From assembly GCA_963745175.1 (NCBI GenBank), contig CAVUWK010000005.1, positions 310,001 through 374,000 of the forward strand: 64,000 nt of DNA. The letters run 5' to 3'. Position 1 is the first letter of the stretch; the number at the start of each line of letters is the position of its first letter. Origin of the DNA: Bog-473 sp963745175 (GTDB lineage: Bacteria > Actinomycetota > Acidimicrobiia > Acidimicrobiales > RAAP-2). Shown piece by piece: positions 45,578 to 54,238 of this stretch. The notes below the pieces were generated by a model. The model had not been told where the DNA came from, ran no database searches, and saw only the letters and a list, made by a program, of their open reading frames with translations. Position numbers and translations under genes: made by a program.

Positions 45578-46549
45578 CTAGACCAGGTTGTCCCCGCCGA
45601 AGAGCTCGGAGACCGAGGTGTCCTCGAAGACGGCGTCGATGGCGTCGGCGATGATCTTCGCCACCGAGAGGACCTCGAGCTTGTCGAAGATGCGGTCCTC
45701 GGCCACCGGCAGGGTGTCGGTCACGACGACTCGGGAGATGGGCGCCGCCTTCAGGCGGTCGACGGCCGGATCGGACAGGACGGCGTGCGTGGCCATGGCA
45801 CAGATTCCGGACGCCCCTGCCTCGGCCAGCAGCTCGGCCGCGGCGCAGATCGTCCCCGCGGTGTCGATCATGTCGTCGATGAGCACGCAGTGGCGGCCCT
45901 CGACGTCGCCGATCACGTGGCGGGCCTGGACCTCGTTGTAGGTCCCCCGCGGCCGGGTCTTGTGGACCAGGGCGAGGTCGCAGCCGAGATGCTGGCTGTA
46001 GCGCTCGGCCACCTTCACCCGCCCGGCGTCGGGCGCCACCACGACCACGTCGTCGCCGAAGTGCTCCTTCATGTAGGCCTCGAGCACCGGCGCCGCCACC
46101 AGGTGGTCGAACGGCGTGTCGAAGAAGCCCTGGATCTGACCCGAGTGCAGGTCGACGCTCACGACGCGGTCGGCGCCGGCCGCCGAGAGCATGTCGGCCA
46201 CCAGCTTGGCCGTGATGGGCTCGCGCCCGGTCGACTTGCGGTCCTGGCGCGAGTAGCCGTAGTAGGGGCACACGGCGGTGATGCGCTTGGCCGACGCCCG
46301 CTTGGCGGCGTCGATCATGATCAGCTGCTCCATCAGCGAGTCGTTCACCGGGCTGGCGTGCGTCTGGACGATGAAGACGTCGCAGCCGCGGATGGAGATG
46401 TCGTACTTGCAGTAGATCTCGCCGTTGGCGAACTCGCGCAGGTTCGCCTCGCCCAGTTCGACCCCGAGGTGGCCGGCGATGTCACGGGCCAGTGTCGGGT
46501 GCGCCCGCCCGGAAATCAGCTCGAGGCGACGCCGGGGGATCAACTCCAC
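45578..46549 (-). CDS. prs: Ribose-phosphate pyrophosphokinase
   Basis: Prs makes PRPP from ribose 5-phosphate and ATP for purine, pyrimidine, histidine and tryptophan synthesis. 323 residues, intact. LELISGRAHPTLARDIAGHL, FANGEIYCKYDISIRGCDVF, DRKSTGREPITAKLVADML, SVDLHSGQIQGFFDTPFDHL and VVVAPDAGRVKVAERYSQHL lead to the PRPP loop VLIDDMIDTAGTICAAAELL. Start is GTG 46549. A GGCCC-type hairpin (CGGCCC/GGGCCG, near 45550-45568) lies between its stop and the rplY start, so some termination or attenuation there is possible. It follows the shortened glmU by 55 bp. Confidence 0.96.
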   Translation of the reverse strand: MELIPRRRLELISGRAHPTLARDIAGHLGVELGEANLREFANGEIYCKYDISIRGCDVFIVQTHASPVNDSLMEQLIMIDAAKRASAKRITAVCPYYGYSRQDRKSTGREPITAKLVADMLSAAGADRVVSVDLHSGQIQGFFDTPFDHLVAAPVLEAYMKEHFGDDVVVVAPDAGRVKVAERYSQHLGCDLALVHKTRPRGTYNEVQARHVIGDVEGRHCVLIDDMIDTAGTICAAAELLAEAGASGICAMATHAVLSDPAVDRLKAAPISRVVVTDTLPVAEDRIFDKLEVLSVAKIIADAIDAVFEDTSVSELFGGDNLV

Positions 46550-46604
46550 GACGCCAACGCTAGTGCGCCGCAGTGCCTTGCGTCTGCCGGGCCGTTCGGC
46601 CCGA

Positions 46605-47708
46605 TCAGCCCGGGGGGCCCACCACCACCGAGTGGGGGGGCAGGTCCGTCCCGGGCGCCACCTCGGCTCCGGGTTGGAGCACGCTGTAGGGGCCGACGCG
46701 CGCCCCGTCGCCGATGGTGGCCAGGGTGCAGACGCTCGCCGCCACCACCGCGCCCTGGCCGACGGTGGTGTCGGTCAGCACGCTGTCGGGACCGATCTCG
46801 GCCCCGGCACCCACGGCGCAGTTGCCGCGCAGGATGACCCCGGGCAGGAGGGAGACGTCGGCTTCGAGATGGACCTCGGCGTCGACATAGGTGCGCTCGG
46901 GGTCCCACATGGTGACGCCCCGGCGCATCCAGCGCTCGTTGATGCGGTCGCGCAGCTCGGCCTCGGCCACCGCCAGCTGGGCCCGGTCGTTCACCCCTGC
47001 CGCCTCCATGGAGTCGGGCAGCACCAGGGAGCGCACCGCGTAGCCGGCGCTGCTCAGGACGCCGACGGCGTCGGTCAGGTAGTACTCGCCCTGGGCGTTG
47101 GCCGGGCTGAGCCGCCGCAGGGTCGGGGCCAGGATGCTGCGCCGGAAGCAGTAGATGGAGGTGTTGACCTCGTCGATTTCCTTCTCCTCCTCGGTGGCGT
47201 CGGCCTCCTCGACCACCCGGGTCACGTCGCCGTCCTTGCCGTGCACGACCCGGCCGTAGCCGGCGGGATTCTCGACCACCGCCGTCAGCAGCGTTGCGCC
47301 GGCGTCCTCGGTCCGGTGGGCCCGGACCAGCGCGGCCAGGGTCTGGGGGCGCAGCAGCGGCGTGTCGCCCGGGAGGACGACCACGTCCTCCACCTCGTCG
47401 TCATCGTCGTCGGGCAAGCCCGTCAGCCCGACGGCCAGCGCGTCGCCGGTCCCGGTCCGGGTCAGCTGCTCGACGAACTCGATCTCCATGGTCGGCGGCG
47501 CGTGCTGGACCAGGGTCTTGGTCACCCACTCCGCCCGGTGCCCGACCACGACCACGACCCGGCGCACGTCGATCTCGGCCATGGCGTCGAGCACGTGCAG
47601 GATCATCGGGCGCCCACACAGGAGGTGCAGCGGCTTGGGGCGCTCGGAGCGCATCCGCGTGCCCTCCCCGGCGGCCAGGACGACGGCGGAAAGGCGGCGC
47701 TCGGGCAT
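46605..47708 (-). CDS. glmU: GlmU-type N-acetylglucosamine-1-phosphate uridylyltransferase, shortened C-terminus
   Basis: 367 residues, intact frame. Residues 1-235 are the pyrophosphorylase: SAVVLAAGEGTRMRSERPKP, VEQLTRTGTGDALAVGL, VVVLPGDTPLLRPQTLAALV, NPAGYGRVVHGKDGDV, EVNTSIYCFRRSIL and ANAQGEYYLTDAVGVL match GlmU closely. Residues 255-365 are hexapeptide turns (DVSLLPGVILRGNCAVGAGA, TVGQGAVVAASVCTLATIGD, ARVGPYSVLQPGAEVAPGTD). It then stops, so the second half of the beta helix, with the acetyltransferase His and CoA site, is missing; standard GlmU has 450-490 residues. There is no room for it before prs, 55 bp downstream. Glucosamine 1-phosphate acetylation would need another protein. 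Confidence 0.88.
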   Translation of the reverse strand: MPERRLSAVVLAAGEGTRMRSERPKPLHLLCGRPMILHVLDAMAEIDVRRVVVVVGHRAEWVTKTLVQHAPPTMEIEFVEQLTRTGTGDALAVGLTGLPDDDDDEVEDVVVLPGDTPLLRPQTLAALVRAHRTEDAGATLLTAVVENPAGYGRVVHGKDGDVTRVVEEADATEEEKEIDEVNTSIYCFRRSILAPTLRRLSPANAQGEYYLTDAVGVLSSAGYAVRSLVLPDSMEAAGVNDRAQLAVAEAELRDRINERWMRRGVTMWDPERTYVDAEVHLEADVSLLPGVILRGNCAVGAGAEIGPDSVLTDTTVGQGAVVAASVCTLATIGDGARVGPYSVLQPGAEVAPGTDLPPHSVVVGPPG

Positions 47709-47757
47709 GGCCGCATTCTTAGCCCGCCGGGACGCCCGGCGTGCGTATGGGACACTC

Positions 47758-48667
47758 GTGGGCGTGCCGGAACTGGAGCCCTACGACGAGTTCGGGCTCT
47801 TCCACGAGAACGCCGCCGAATACGGGCTGCCCTATGACGGGCCGCCGGACGTCCGCCGCGTCGAGGTCGAGGTCTCGCCGGGTCGGCTGGTCTCCAGCCT
47901 GGTCTGGGGCAGCGGTCCGCCCGAGCTGGTGCTCGTGCACGGCGGGGCGCAGAACGCCCACACCTGGGACACCGTGGCCTGGCCCTCGGCCGCCCGCTGC
48001 TGGCCGTGGACCTGCCGGGGCACGGCCACTCCGACGGCGGGCCCGAGGGCTCCATCTCGGTCGGCAGCAACGGCCGCGACCTGGCGACGGTCGTCGCCGA
48101 GCTCGCCCCGAATGCCCGCGGCGTCGTCGGCATGTCGCTCGGCGGCATGTCGTCCATCGCCCTGGCCGCGCAGGCCCCCGAGCTGGTGCGCGCCCTCGTG
48201 CTCGTCGACATCACGCCGGGCGTGAACGCCGAGAAGGCGGCGCCGGTGACCAACTTCGTCAACGGGCCCGCCAGCTTCGACAGCTTCGACGAGCTGCTGG
48301 CCCGGACCATCGAGCACAACCCGGGCCGCTCGGAGTCCTCGCTGCGGCGCGGCATCCTGCACAACGCCGTGCAGCGCGAGGACGGCAGCTGGGTCTGGCG
48401 CTACGCGCGCTTCCGCACCGAGCCCGCCTCGGGCGCCGCCCGAGTTCGGCGACTGGTGGGAGGCCATCTCGGGGATCACCGTCCCGCTCCTGCTCGTGCG
48501 CGGCCTGGCCTGGTCCGTGGTCGACGACGAGGACGTGGCCGAGCTCCTGCGCCGCCAGCCCACGGCCACGCGTCATCGGCGTCGAGGGGGCGGGCCACAG
48601 CATCCAGGGCGACCGGCCGCTCGAGCTGGCCGGCATCCTCGCCGACTTCCTCTTCCCCGACGGCTGA
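47758..48667 (+). CDS. Alpha/beta hydrolase, frame-broken
   Basis: An alpha/beta-fold hydrolase of roughly 300 codons. From GTG 47758 (or 47764): PELEPYDEFGLFHENAAEYG, then LVLVHGGAQNAHTWDTVAWP (oxyanion HGG), LLAVDLPGHGHSDGGPEGS, the nucleophile elbow GVVGMSLGGMSSIALAAQAP (GxSxG), VLVDITPGVNAEKA, and at the end GVEGAGHSIQGDRPLELAGI with the catalytic His. Breaks occur near 47990, 48440 and 48570. The stop overlaps the next ATG (TGATG). It is divergent from glmU with 49 bp between. Substrate is unknown; similar proteins include esterases and haloperoxidase-like enzymes. Confidence 0.85.
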
Positions 48668-49028
48668 TGGACAAGAAGGTCTGGCTCTCGCGCCGCGCCC
48701 TGAAGCTGCACGTGGTGATCCTCATCGTGGTGCCGGCCTTCCTGGCCCTGTGCCTCTGGCAGATCAGCCGCGCCCTCGGCGGCAACAGCCTCAGTTGGGC
48801 CTACGTCTTCGAGTGGCCCATCTTCGCCGCCTACGCCGTCTACATGTGGTGGCGCTTCGTGCACGAGGCGGCCGAGGACGCGCCCGCCGCCCGCCGACAG
48901 CCGGCGCCACGGCGCCACGACGCCCGGGCCGGCTCGGCGAGAAGGAGGAGAAAGAGGACGCGGAGCTGGCGGCCTACAACGAGTACCTGGCCCAGCTGGC
49001 CGAGCGGGACAAGGCCACCGGCCGCTGA
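48667..49028 (+). CDS. Small two-span membrane protein, function unknown
   Basis: About 120 codons. MDKKVWLSRRALKLHVVILI begins the first segment (VILIVVPAFLALCLWQI), then ALGGNSLSWAYVFEWPIFAA and YAVYMWWRFVHEAAED give a second segment ending in the conserved-looking WWRFVHE. After an indel near 48890-48930 the tail is charged and helical (EKEEKEDAELAAYNEYLAQL, AERDKATGR). I know similar proteins only as unnamed actinobacterial membrane proteins. It is translationally coupled to the alpha/beta hydrolase by TGATG, so a joint role is likely but undefined. Confidence 0.75.
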
Positions 49029-49045
49029 GGCACGGGGGACAGGTG

Positions 49046-49118
49046 CTCCGGGGGGAGGGCTCGAACCTCCAACATCCGGCTCCAAAGGCCGACGTTCTGC
49101 CGATTGAACTACCCCGGA
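49046..49118 (-). tRNA. tRNA-Gln (anticodon UUG)
   Basis: The minus strand gives a standard 73-nt cloverleaf: acceptor TCCGGGG/CCCCGGA, D stem GTTC/GAAC, anticodon stem TCGGC/GCCGG with loop CTTTGGA, and T arm GGAGG-TTCGAGC-CCTCC. With U at 33 the anticodon is UUG, reading CAA. The discriminator is G, usual for tRNA-Gln. CCA is not encoded. It lies beyond the small membrane protein gene and opposite in strand. Confidence 0.95.
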
Positions 49119-49184
49119 CCGCGGCGGTCGCCGCAGTAGAGGTTAGACACGCCGCCGGGCCGGGCCGAGCCCGAGGCACGGCGA

Positions 49185-49190
49185 TAGGTT
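49185..49190 (+). promoter_or_regulatory. -10 box (TAGGTT) for the two-component operon
   Basis: TAGGTT ends 8 nt before GTG 49199. The same TAGGTTCT sequence precedes the kinase gene at 63861 by the same spacing, supporting a shared promoter type. Confidence 0.5.
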
Positions 49191-49198
49191 CTGTTCTC

Positions 49199-49870
49199 GT
49201 GCGCATCCTGGTGGTCGACGACGACCCGGCCGTCCGCCGCTCCATCGACCGTGCCCTGCGCCTCGAGGGCTACGACGTGGCGACCGTCCCCTCGGGCGGC
49301 GAGGCGCTCGAGGCGCTGGCCCAGGCCCCGCCCGACGCGCTGATCCTCGACCTCGGGCTGCCCGACCTCGACGGCCTCACGGTGTGCCGGCGCATGCGCA
49401 GCGCCGGCGACGACACGCCCGTGCTGATGCTGACCGCGCGCGACGCCGTCGACGACCGGGTGCAGGGGCTCGATGCCGGGGCCGACGACTACCTGGTCAA
49501 GCCCTTCGCGCTGGCCGAGCTGCTGGCCCGCCTGCGCGCGCTGCTGCGCCGGCGCTTCGAGGGCGAGGGCGGCCTCCTGCGCGTGGGCGACCTGACGCTG
49601 GACCTCTCCACGCGTGAAGGGCAGCGCGGCGACCGCACCTTCACGCTGACCCGGATCGAGTTCGACCTCCTCGAGATGTTCCTGCGCCATCCCCGCCAGG
49701 TGCTCACCCGCGAGGTGCTGCTCAACCGGGTGTGGGGCTTCGACTTCGACTCGGGGACCAACTCGCTCGCCGTCTACGTCGGGTACCTGCGCCGCAAGCT
49801 CGAGGAGGGGGGCGAGCCGCGCTGCATCCAGACGGTGCGCGGCGTGGGTTACGTGCTGCGGGACGCGTGA
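49199..49870 (+). CDS. OmpR/PhoB-family response regulator (MprA-like)
   Basis: An intact 223-residue response regulator. Receiver: MRILVVDDDPAVRRSIDRAL (acidic DDD pocket), LILDLGLPDLDGLTVC with the phosphorylated Asp, LMLTARDAVDDRVQGLDAGA and DDYLVKPFALAELLARLRAL with the conserved Lys. DNA-binding winged helix: LTLDLSTREGQRGDRTFTLT, EFDLLEMFLRHPRQVLTREV, LLNRVWGFDFDSGTNSLAVY and CIQTVRGVGYVLR. It starts at GTG 49199. GTGA overlap with the sensor kinase shows a classic pair. The MprA/MprB envelope-stress system is the closest known relative by sequence style; the signal here is unknown. Confidence 0.94.
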   Translation: MRILVVDDDPAVRRSIDRALRLEGYDVATVPSGGEALEALAQAPPDALILDLGLPDLDGLTVCRRMRSAGDDTPVLMLTARDAVDDRVQGLDAGADDYLVKPFALAELLARLRALLRRRFEGEGGLLRVGDLTLDLSTREGQRGDRTFTLTRIEFDLLEMFLRHPRQVLTREVLLNRVWGFDFDSGTNSLAVYVGYLRRKLEEGGEPRCIQTVRGVGYVLRDA

Positions 49871-51225
49871 CCTTCCGCACCCGGCTCGTGCTGGCGACGA
49901 CCGTCGCCGTCGTCGTCGCCGTGCTGGCCGCCTCGCTCGGCTCGTTCCTGGTGGCCCGCCACACGCTGCTTGCAGGCGGCGGACAACTCGCTCACCACGG
50001 CCGCGCAGAAGGTCGTGGCCGGCCAGGAGATCGGGTCGACCACCGCCACGCTGGGCCAGGTGATCGACACCACGGGCGCCGTCGTCTCCGGGGGCGGCCT
50101 CCCCGTCACCGGACAGGTGCGCCTGGTGGCCGTCAACCTCGCCCCGGCCTTCTTCACCACCGTCACCGTCGACGGGAACCAGATGCGCGAGTACGTCGAG
50201 CACCTGCCCGCGGGCACGCCCGTCCAGTCGGGCGTCCTCGTCGACGGGGGCGCGCTGCAGATCGCCACGCTGCTCAACGTCGACTCGGAGCTGAAGAAGC
50301 TCGCGCTCCTGCTCGGCGCGGTCGCCTTCGTCGGCGTCCTCCTCGCCGTCGTCCTCGGCTGGCTGGTGGCCCGCACCGCGCTGGTCCCGCTGAACTCGCT
50401 CACCGACACCGTCGAGGACCTGGCCGAGACGACCGACGTCTCCCGCCGGCTCTCACCGGGCGGCCCCGACGAGCTGGGCCGCCTCCGCCGCACCTTCAAC
50501 CGCCTGCTCGAGGCGCTCGAGTCGTCGCGCCGGGCCCAGAGCCAGCTGGTGCTCGACGCCTCCCACGAGCTGCGCACCCCGCTCACCAGCCTGCGCACCA
50601 ACCTCGAGGTGATCCGCCGGGTCGACGAGCTGAGCGTCGAGGACCGCTCCGTGCTGGTCGACGACGTCCTCGTGCAGCTCCAGGAGCTGACCGACATCGT
50701 GGGCGACCTGGCCGAGCTGGCCCGGGGTGACCAGGGGCCGGCGCCCCGCGAGCCGCTGCGGCTCGACCTGCTCGTGCAGGACGCGGTGGCCGTGCAGAAC
50801 ACCCACGGGCGGTCGAAGGACGTGCGCTTCGAGCTCGACGCCGAGCCCTGCTGGGTCGGTGGCCCACGACGACGGCCTGCGCCGGGCCGTGGGCAACCTG
50901 CTCGACAACGCCCGCAAGTGGAGCCCGCCCGGCCAGCCGGTGTCGGTGGAGTGCCGCGAGGGCACCGTCGTCGTGCGCGACCACGGACCCGGCATCGCCG
51001 AGGCGGACCTGCCCCACATCTTCGACCGCTTCTACCGCTCGCCGGCGGCCCGCGGGCTGCCGGGGTCGGGCCTCGGCCTGGCCATCGTGGCCCAGGTCGT
51101 CAAGGCGGAGGGCGGGACCATCGTGGCCGAGAACGACCCGGCCGGCGGGGCCCGCATGTCGCATGCGCCTGCCGACGGTCGCCGGCCCCGACGAGCCCGA
51201 CCGAGCCCGACGAGCCCGCGCCTGA
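49867..51225 (+). CDS. Sensor histidine kinase (MprB-like), frame-broken
   Basis: Two membrane segments flank an extracytoplasmic sensor: TFRTRLVLATTVAVVVAVLA at the start and LALLLGAVAFVGVLLAVVLG near residue 150; between them is a domain of about 110 residues (VIDTTGAVVSGGGLPVTGQV). A HAMP linker (VARTALVPLNSLTDTVEDLA) leads to the phospho-acceptor QLVLDASHELRTPLTSLRTN. The ATPase has VGNLLDNARKWSPPG (N box), VVVRDHGPGIAEADLPHIFD (G1), FYRSPAARGLPGSGLGLAIV (G2). Breaks near 49970, 50860 and 51165; the corrected tail is MRLPTVAGPDEPDRARRARA and a stop at 51223-51225. It overlaps the response regulator by GTGA. Confidence 0.93.
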
Positions 51226-51346
51226 CCGTCCGCTGCGATTCTTCGCACTGTTCTTACGGAACGCCAACCCGTCCCCAAGGTGGGCGGCGCACACTGTGAC
51301 TCGCAGATCCCCCGGTGGCCCGGAGTCCCCCTCCCGCCGCCGGCGA

Positions 51347-51382
51347 CGCCGGCGGGGACGTTCGCCTCCGTCCCCGCCGGCG
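51347..51382. terminator. Strong hairpin between convergent genes
   Basis: A perfect 13-bp stem, CGCCGGCGGGGAC with its exact inverse copy, flanks a 10-nt loop. It lies between the sensor kinase stop (51225, plus) and the VOC gene stop (51422, minus), where both transcripts should end. There is no U tract, as is common in high-GC actinobacteria. The remainder of the 196-bp gap shows nothing else. Confidence 0.6.
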
Positions 51383-51421
51383 CCTCCCTCTCACGAGCAC
51401 CGGCGGTTCGCGTCGGCCAGC

Positions 51422-51790
51422 TCAGCCCTCCGCGATGAGCTCGATCCGGTTGCCGAAGGGGTCGTCGACGTAGGCGCCGCGCCCCGGACCGGTCGGGGTT
51501 CGGCCGCACCTCCACCCCGGCCGCCGCCAGGCCGCTTCGAGCGCGGGCAGGTCGCGGACCACCAGGGCCGGGTGGGCCTTGCGGGCCGGCCGGAAGTCCT
51601 CCTCGACGCCGAGGTGCACCGCGACGGGCCGCCCCGGCGAACCAGCAACCGCCCCGCGCCGGCCAGCGGCTCGGGTTTGGGCGACGCGCGTCAATCCGAG
51701 GAGACCCGAGTAGAAGGCCTCCGCCTCCGCTTCCCGGCCCGCGGGCATGGCCAGTTGCACGTGGTCGAGCCGGACGATCTCGAAGCCCAT
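51422..51790 (-). CDS. VOC (glyoxalase/bleomycin resistance) family protein
   Basis: A 122-residue single-domain VOC protein. MGFEIVRLDHVQLAMPAGRE with EAEAFYSGLLGLTRV is the N-terminal beta-alpha-beta module with the metal-ligand His; VAVHLGVEEDFRPARKAHPA and LVVRDLPALEAAW form the middle, and GAYVDDPFGNRIELIAEG the C-terminal module with the metal-ligand Glu. The stretches near residues 38-52 and 88-103 look out of frame with the expected sequence, so paired indels are likely there. The stop is at 51422. Members act as isomerases, lyases or antibiotic-binding proteins; no specific role can be given. Confidence 0.85.
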   Translation of the reverse strand: MGFEIVRLDHVQLAMPAGREAEAEAFYSGLLGLTRVAQTRAAGRRGAVAGSPGRPVAVHLGVEEDFRPARKAHPALVVRDLPALEAAWRRPGWRCGRTPTGPGRGAYVDDPFGNRIELIAEG

Positions 51791-51855
51791 CGCTGCCTCC
51801 TCGACCCGGGACCGACCTGGCAGTCGACCCCGGGACCGCTAGCCTGCCGCACGAC

Positions 51856-51954
51856 ATGGGATCACTGATCAAAAAGCGCCGCAAGCGGATGCGCAAGAAG
51901 AAGCACAAGAAGATGCTGAAGGCCACCCGCTGGCAGCGCCGGGCCGGCAAGTAA
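51856..51954 (+). CDS. Ribosomal protein bS22 (AURKAIP1/COX24 domain)
   Basis: A 32-residue, extremely basic protein: MGSLIKKRRKRMRKKKHKKM, then LKATRWQRRAGK. This is the bacterial AURKAIP1/COX24 motif, annotated as small ribosomal subunit protein bS22 in mycobacteria, where it sits near the decoding centre. The KKRRKRM and KKxHKKML blocks and the RxQRR near the end are the family signature. A TAGCCT box at 51840-51845 lies 10 nt upstream of the ATG. It has its own promoter and lies between two minus-strand genes. Such short genes are easily missed. Confidence 0.88.
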   Translation: MGSLIKKRRKRMRKKKHKKMLKATRWQRRAGK

Positions 51955-51984
51955 CTCCCCGCCGCCCCGGTCCACTTCCCTCCC

Positions 51985-52764
51985 TCAGTCTTCCCCTTCC
52001 CAGCCCGCCGGCACGCGTGCGGGCGCGCACCAGCCGGGCCGTCTCGGCCCCGACGCGCAGCTCACCCCGCGCGGCCGTCGCCGCCCCCACCGGTCCCCCC
52101 TCGACGAACCAGGTCGAGCCGCTGCCGGCCAGCGCCGGCTCGGCGCCCGGCCAGCTCCGCCCAGGGCGTCGCGCCAGCGGGCCAGGCGGGGCTCGACGGC
52201 CAGCGCCGCCGCCGTGAGCGCGTTGGGCCCCTCGTCGCGGGGGTCGTCGTCCCAGGCCCGGTAGACCCGGGCCGTGTCCACGCCGAAGGGCGGCAGGAGG
52301 AGCAGGTAGTCGCGGGCCTCGAAGGGCAGCGGGGTGACCCGCTCGCCCACCCCCTCGACCCGGGCCCGGCCGCCGACCAGGCAGAACGGCACGTCGGCGA
52401 CCCGAGCCCGACCGCCACGTCGGGGTCGGCGCAGCCGGCCCAGCGCAGGACGGCGGCGGCGTCGGCCGAACCCCCGCCCAGCCCGCCGCCCAGGGGGATC
52501 CGCTTCGTCAGACGGACGGCGGCGTTGCGGCCACAGGCCGCCAGGGCCCGCTCGACCAGGTTCTCGCCGGGGCCGGGAAGCCCGCCGGCGCGCACGCCCG
52601 GCTCCGCCTCGACGGACAGGCCCGATCCCTCCGTCGTCGATCTCGAGCTCGTCGGCCAGGTTGAGCGTGACCATCTCGGCGTCGAGCTCGTGGTAGCCGT
52701 CGGCCCGCACCCCGGTCACCCGGAGCGACACCGTCAGCTTGGCCGGGGCCAGCACCCTCCTCAC
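51985..52764 (-). CDS. ispE: 4-diphosphocytidyl-2-C-methyl-D-erythritol kinase, frame-broken
   Basis: A GHMP kinase of the non-mevalonate isoprenoid pathway. From GTG 52764: LAPAKLTVSLRVTGVRADGY and HELDAEMVTLNLADELEI are the N-terminal IspE blocks with the conserved Lys. In another frame follow ENLVERALAACGR and the ATP loop LTKRIPLGGGLGGGSADAAA. Then VADVPFCLVGGRARVEGVGE, LLLLPPFGVDTARVYRAWDD and, again shifted, a GSGSTWFVEGGP block and the tail RARTRAG, ending WEGED. At least four indels. It follows ksgA by 9 bp, the order found in mycobacteria (Rv1010-Rv1011). Confidence 0.9.
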   Translation of the reverse strand: MRRVLAPAKLTVSLRVTGVRADGYHELDAEMVTLNLADELEIDDGGIGPVRRGGAGRARRRASRPRREPGRAGPGGLWPQRRRPSDEADPPGRRAGRGFGRRRRRPALGRLRRPRRGGRARVADVPFCLVGGRARVEGVGERVTPLPFEARDYLLLLPPFGVDTARVYRAWDDDPRDEGPNALTAAALAVEPRLARWRDALGGAGRAPSRRWPAAARPGSSRGDRWGRRRPRGVSCASGPRRPGWCAPARVPAGWEGED

Positions 52765-52773
52765 CGTGTCCGG

Positions 52774-53596
52774 TCACAGGGCCGCCAGCCTGCCCCAGGC
52801 GGCCACGTCGAGCTCCTCGGCCCGGGCGTCGGGACGCACGCCCGGCCCGCTCGAAGGCGACGGGGTCGACCACGCCGGCCAGGGAGCGCCGCAGCATCTT
52901 GCGCCGCTGGGCGAAGCCGGCCCGGACCACCGCGTTGAGCCGGTCGTAGGAGACGAGGGCGGGGTCGACCGCGGGCTCGGGCCGCCGCTCCAGGCGGACC
53001 AGGACCGACTCGACCCGGGGCCGGGGGATGAAGACCGAGGCGGGCACCCGGCCCACCACCTCGGCCCGGGCGAAGTAGGCGATGCGCACCGAGACCGCTC
53101 CGTAGGGGTCCTCGCCCGCGTCCGCCGCCATGCGCTCACCCACCTCCCGCTGCACCATGACCAGGAGGTGGGCCACCGCCGGCACCTCGACCAGGGTCCG
53201 CAGCACCAGCGGGGTCGCCACGTTGTAGGGCAGGTTGGCCACCAGGCTCCACGGGCCGGGGCTCCGCTCGGCCAGGAGCCCGGCCAGGTCGAGCTCCAGG
53301 GCGTCCCCCTCGACCACCTCGACCCCGGCTGCCTCGACCACGGAGCGCAGGACCGGGAGCAGGTGGCGGTCCGTCTCGACCGCCACCACCCGGGCGCCCG
53401 TCTCGGCCAGGGCCAGCGTCAGCGAGCCCAGGCCCGCCCCGATCTCGAGCACCTGTGAGCCGGGCCCGGCGCCCGAGAGGCGGGCGATGCGGCGGACCGT
53501 GTTCGGATCAGCGACGAAGTTCTGCCCGAGGGCCCGGCTGGGCCTGAGCCCGTGCGCCGACAGCAGCTGGGCGATGTCGGCGCCGGAATGGGTCAC
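52774..53596 (-). CDS. ksgA: 16S rRNA dimethyladenosine transferase KsgA (RsmA)
   Basis: KsgA dimethylates two adjacent adenosines in 16S rRNA helix 45. LLSAHGLRPSRALGQNFVAD and PNTVRRIARLSGAGPGSQVL open it; the SAM loop is LEIGAGLGSLTLALAETGAR; VVEGDALELDLAGLLAE, WSLVANLPYNVATPLVLRTL (catalytic NLPY) and LLVMVQREVGERMAADAGED follow, then VSVRIAYFARAEVVGRVPAS and GFAQRRKMLRRSLAG. One break near 52855 separates the end ARAEELDVAAWGRLAAL. GTG 53596 is chosen because it overlaps the rlpA stop (GTGA). About 273 codons, normal length. Confidence 0.95.
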
Positions 53597-54238
53597 CAGG
53601 AGATTGTGACGTCCACCACTCCCTGGCCGAGGTCGGCGATCTGCGAGAAGCCCTCGGGCGACAGGTCGACCACCCGGGGGTAGCCCGCATCCTCGCGGTC
53701 GTCGACCGTGCAGACGGTCGACGCGCCGGTCGCGTTGTTCACCACCGTGAGCACGCGTCCCGAACGGGAGCGTCGGGCTGGCGCACATCCCCGCCGGGGC
53801 CGCCGAGTACCACGTCGCCTCGCCCGCTCTCGTGATCCGTCGCGGCGGGCGGCGCGCCGTCGTGGTCGTCGTGGGCGGTGGTGGCGGTGGTGGCGGTGCC
53901 GTCGTGGTCGTCGTCGCCGGCGGTGCTGTCGTCGTCGTCGGCGCGGCGCAGTCGTCGTCGTGCGCAGGCGCAGTCGTCGTCGTCGTGGTCGGCGCTTGGT
54001 ACGCGACGAGATGCGACGGCAGCTTCACGCCGTCGAGATGCGACGACGGATACACGACGCTCTCGTGCGCGTCGTGCACGTCGCGCGCCGCGGCCTCAGA
54101 CCGCGGCGCGTGCGCAGACGCGTTCTGCAACAGCAGGAGAGGCGCGCCGAACAACGCGCCGCAAATGACTGCAGCAACGCCGAGGCGCCTCCCCCCAGTG
54201 CTCTGGTTCCGCAGGGCTCCACCCTTCTCCGGGGACAC
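53593..54238 (-). CDS. RlpA-like secreted protein with double-psi beta-barrel domain
   Basis: An exported protein at the place where mycobacteria carry rpfB. From GTG 54238 a signal peptide includes RRLGVAAVICGALFGAPLLL and ends LQNASAHA. A Thr/Pro-rich linker (PTTTTTTAPAHDDD, then APPPPPPPPTTTTTA) leads to a C-terminal domain AGEATWYSAAPAGMCASPTL, PFGT, and, after dropping one C near 53763, VLTVVNNATGASTVCTVDDR and VVDLSPEGFSQIADLGQGVV, ending DVTISW. That is the RlpA/3D barrel, with the catalytic-type Asp and His-free variant. It probably acts on peptidoglycan. GTGA overlap with ksgA couples translation. Confidence 0.82.

Noticed and set aside
53830..53990. Repeated GTCGTC units that resemble a short tandem array
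   Set aside because: They encode the Thr/Pro-rich linker of the rlpA-like protein on the minus strand. There are no spacers, so this is not a CRISPR array.
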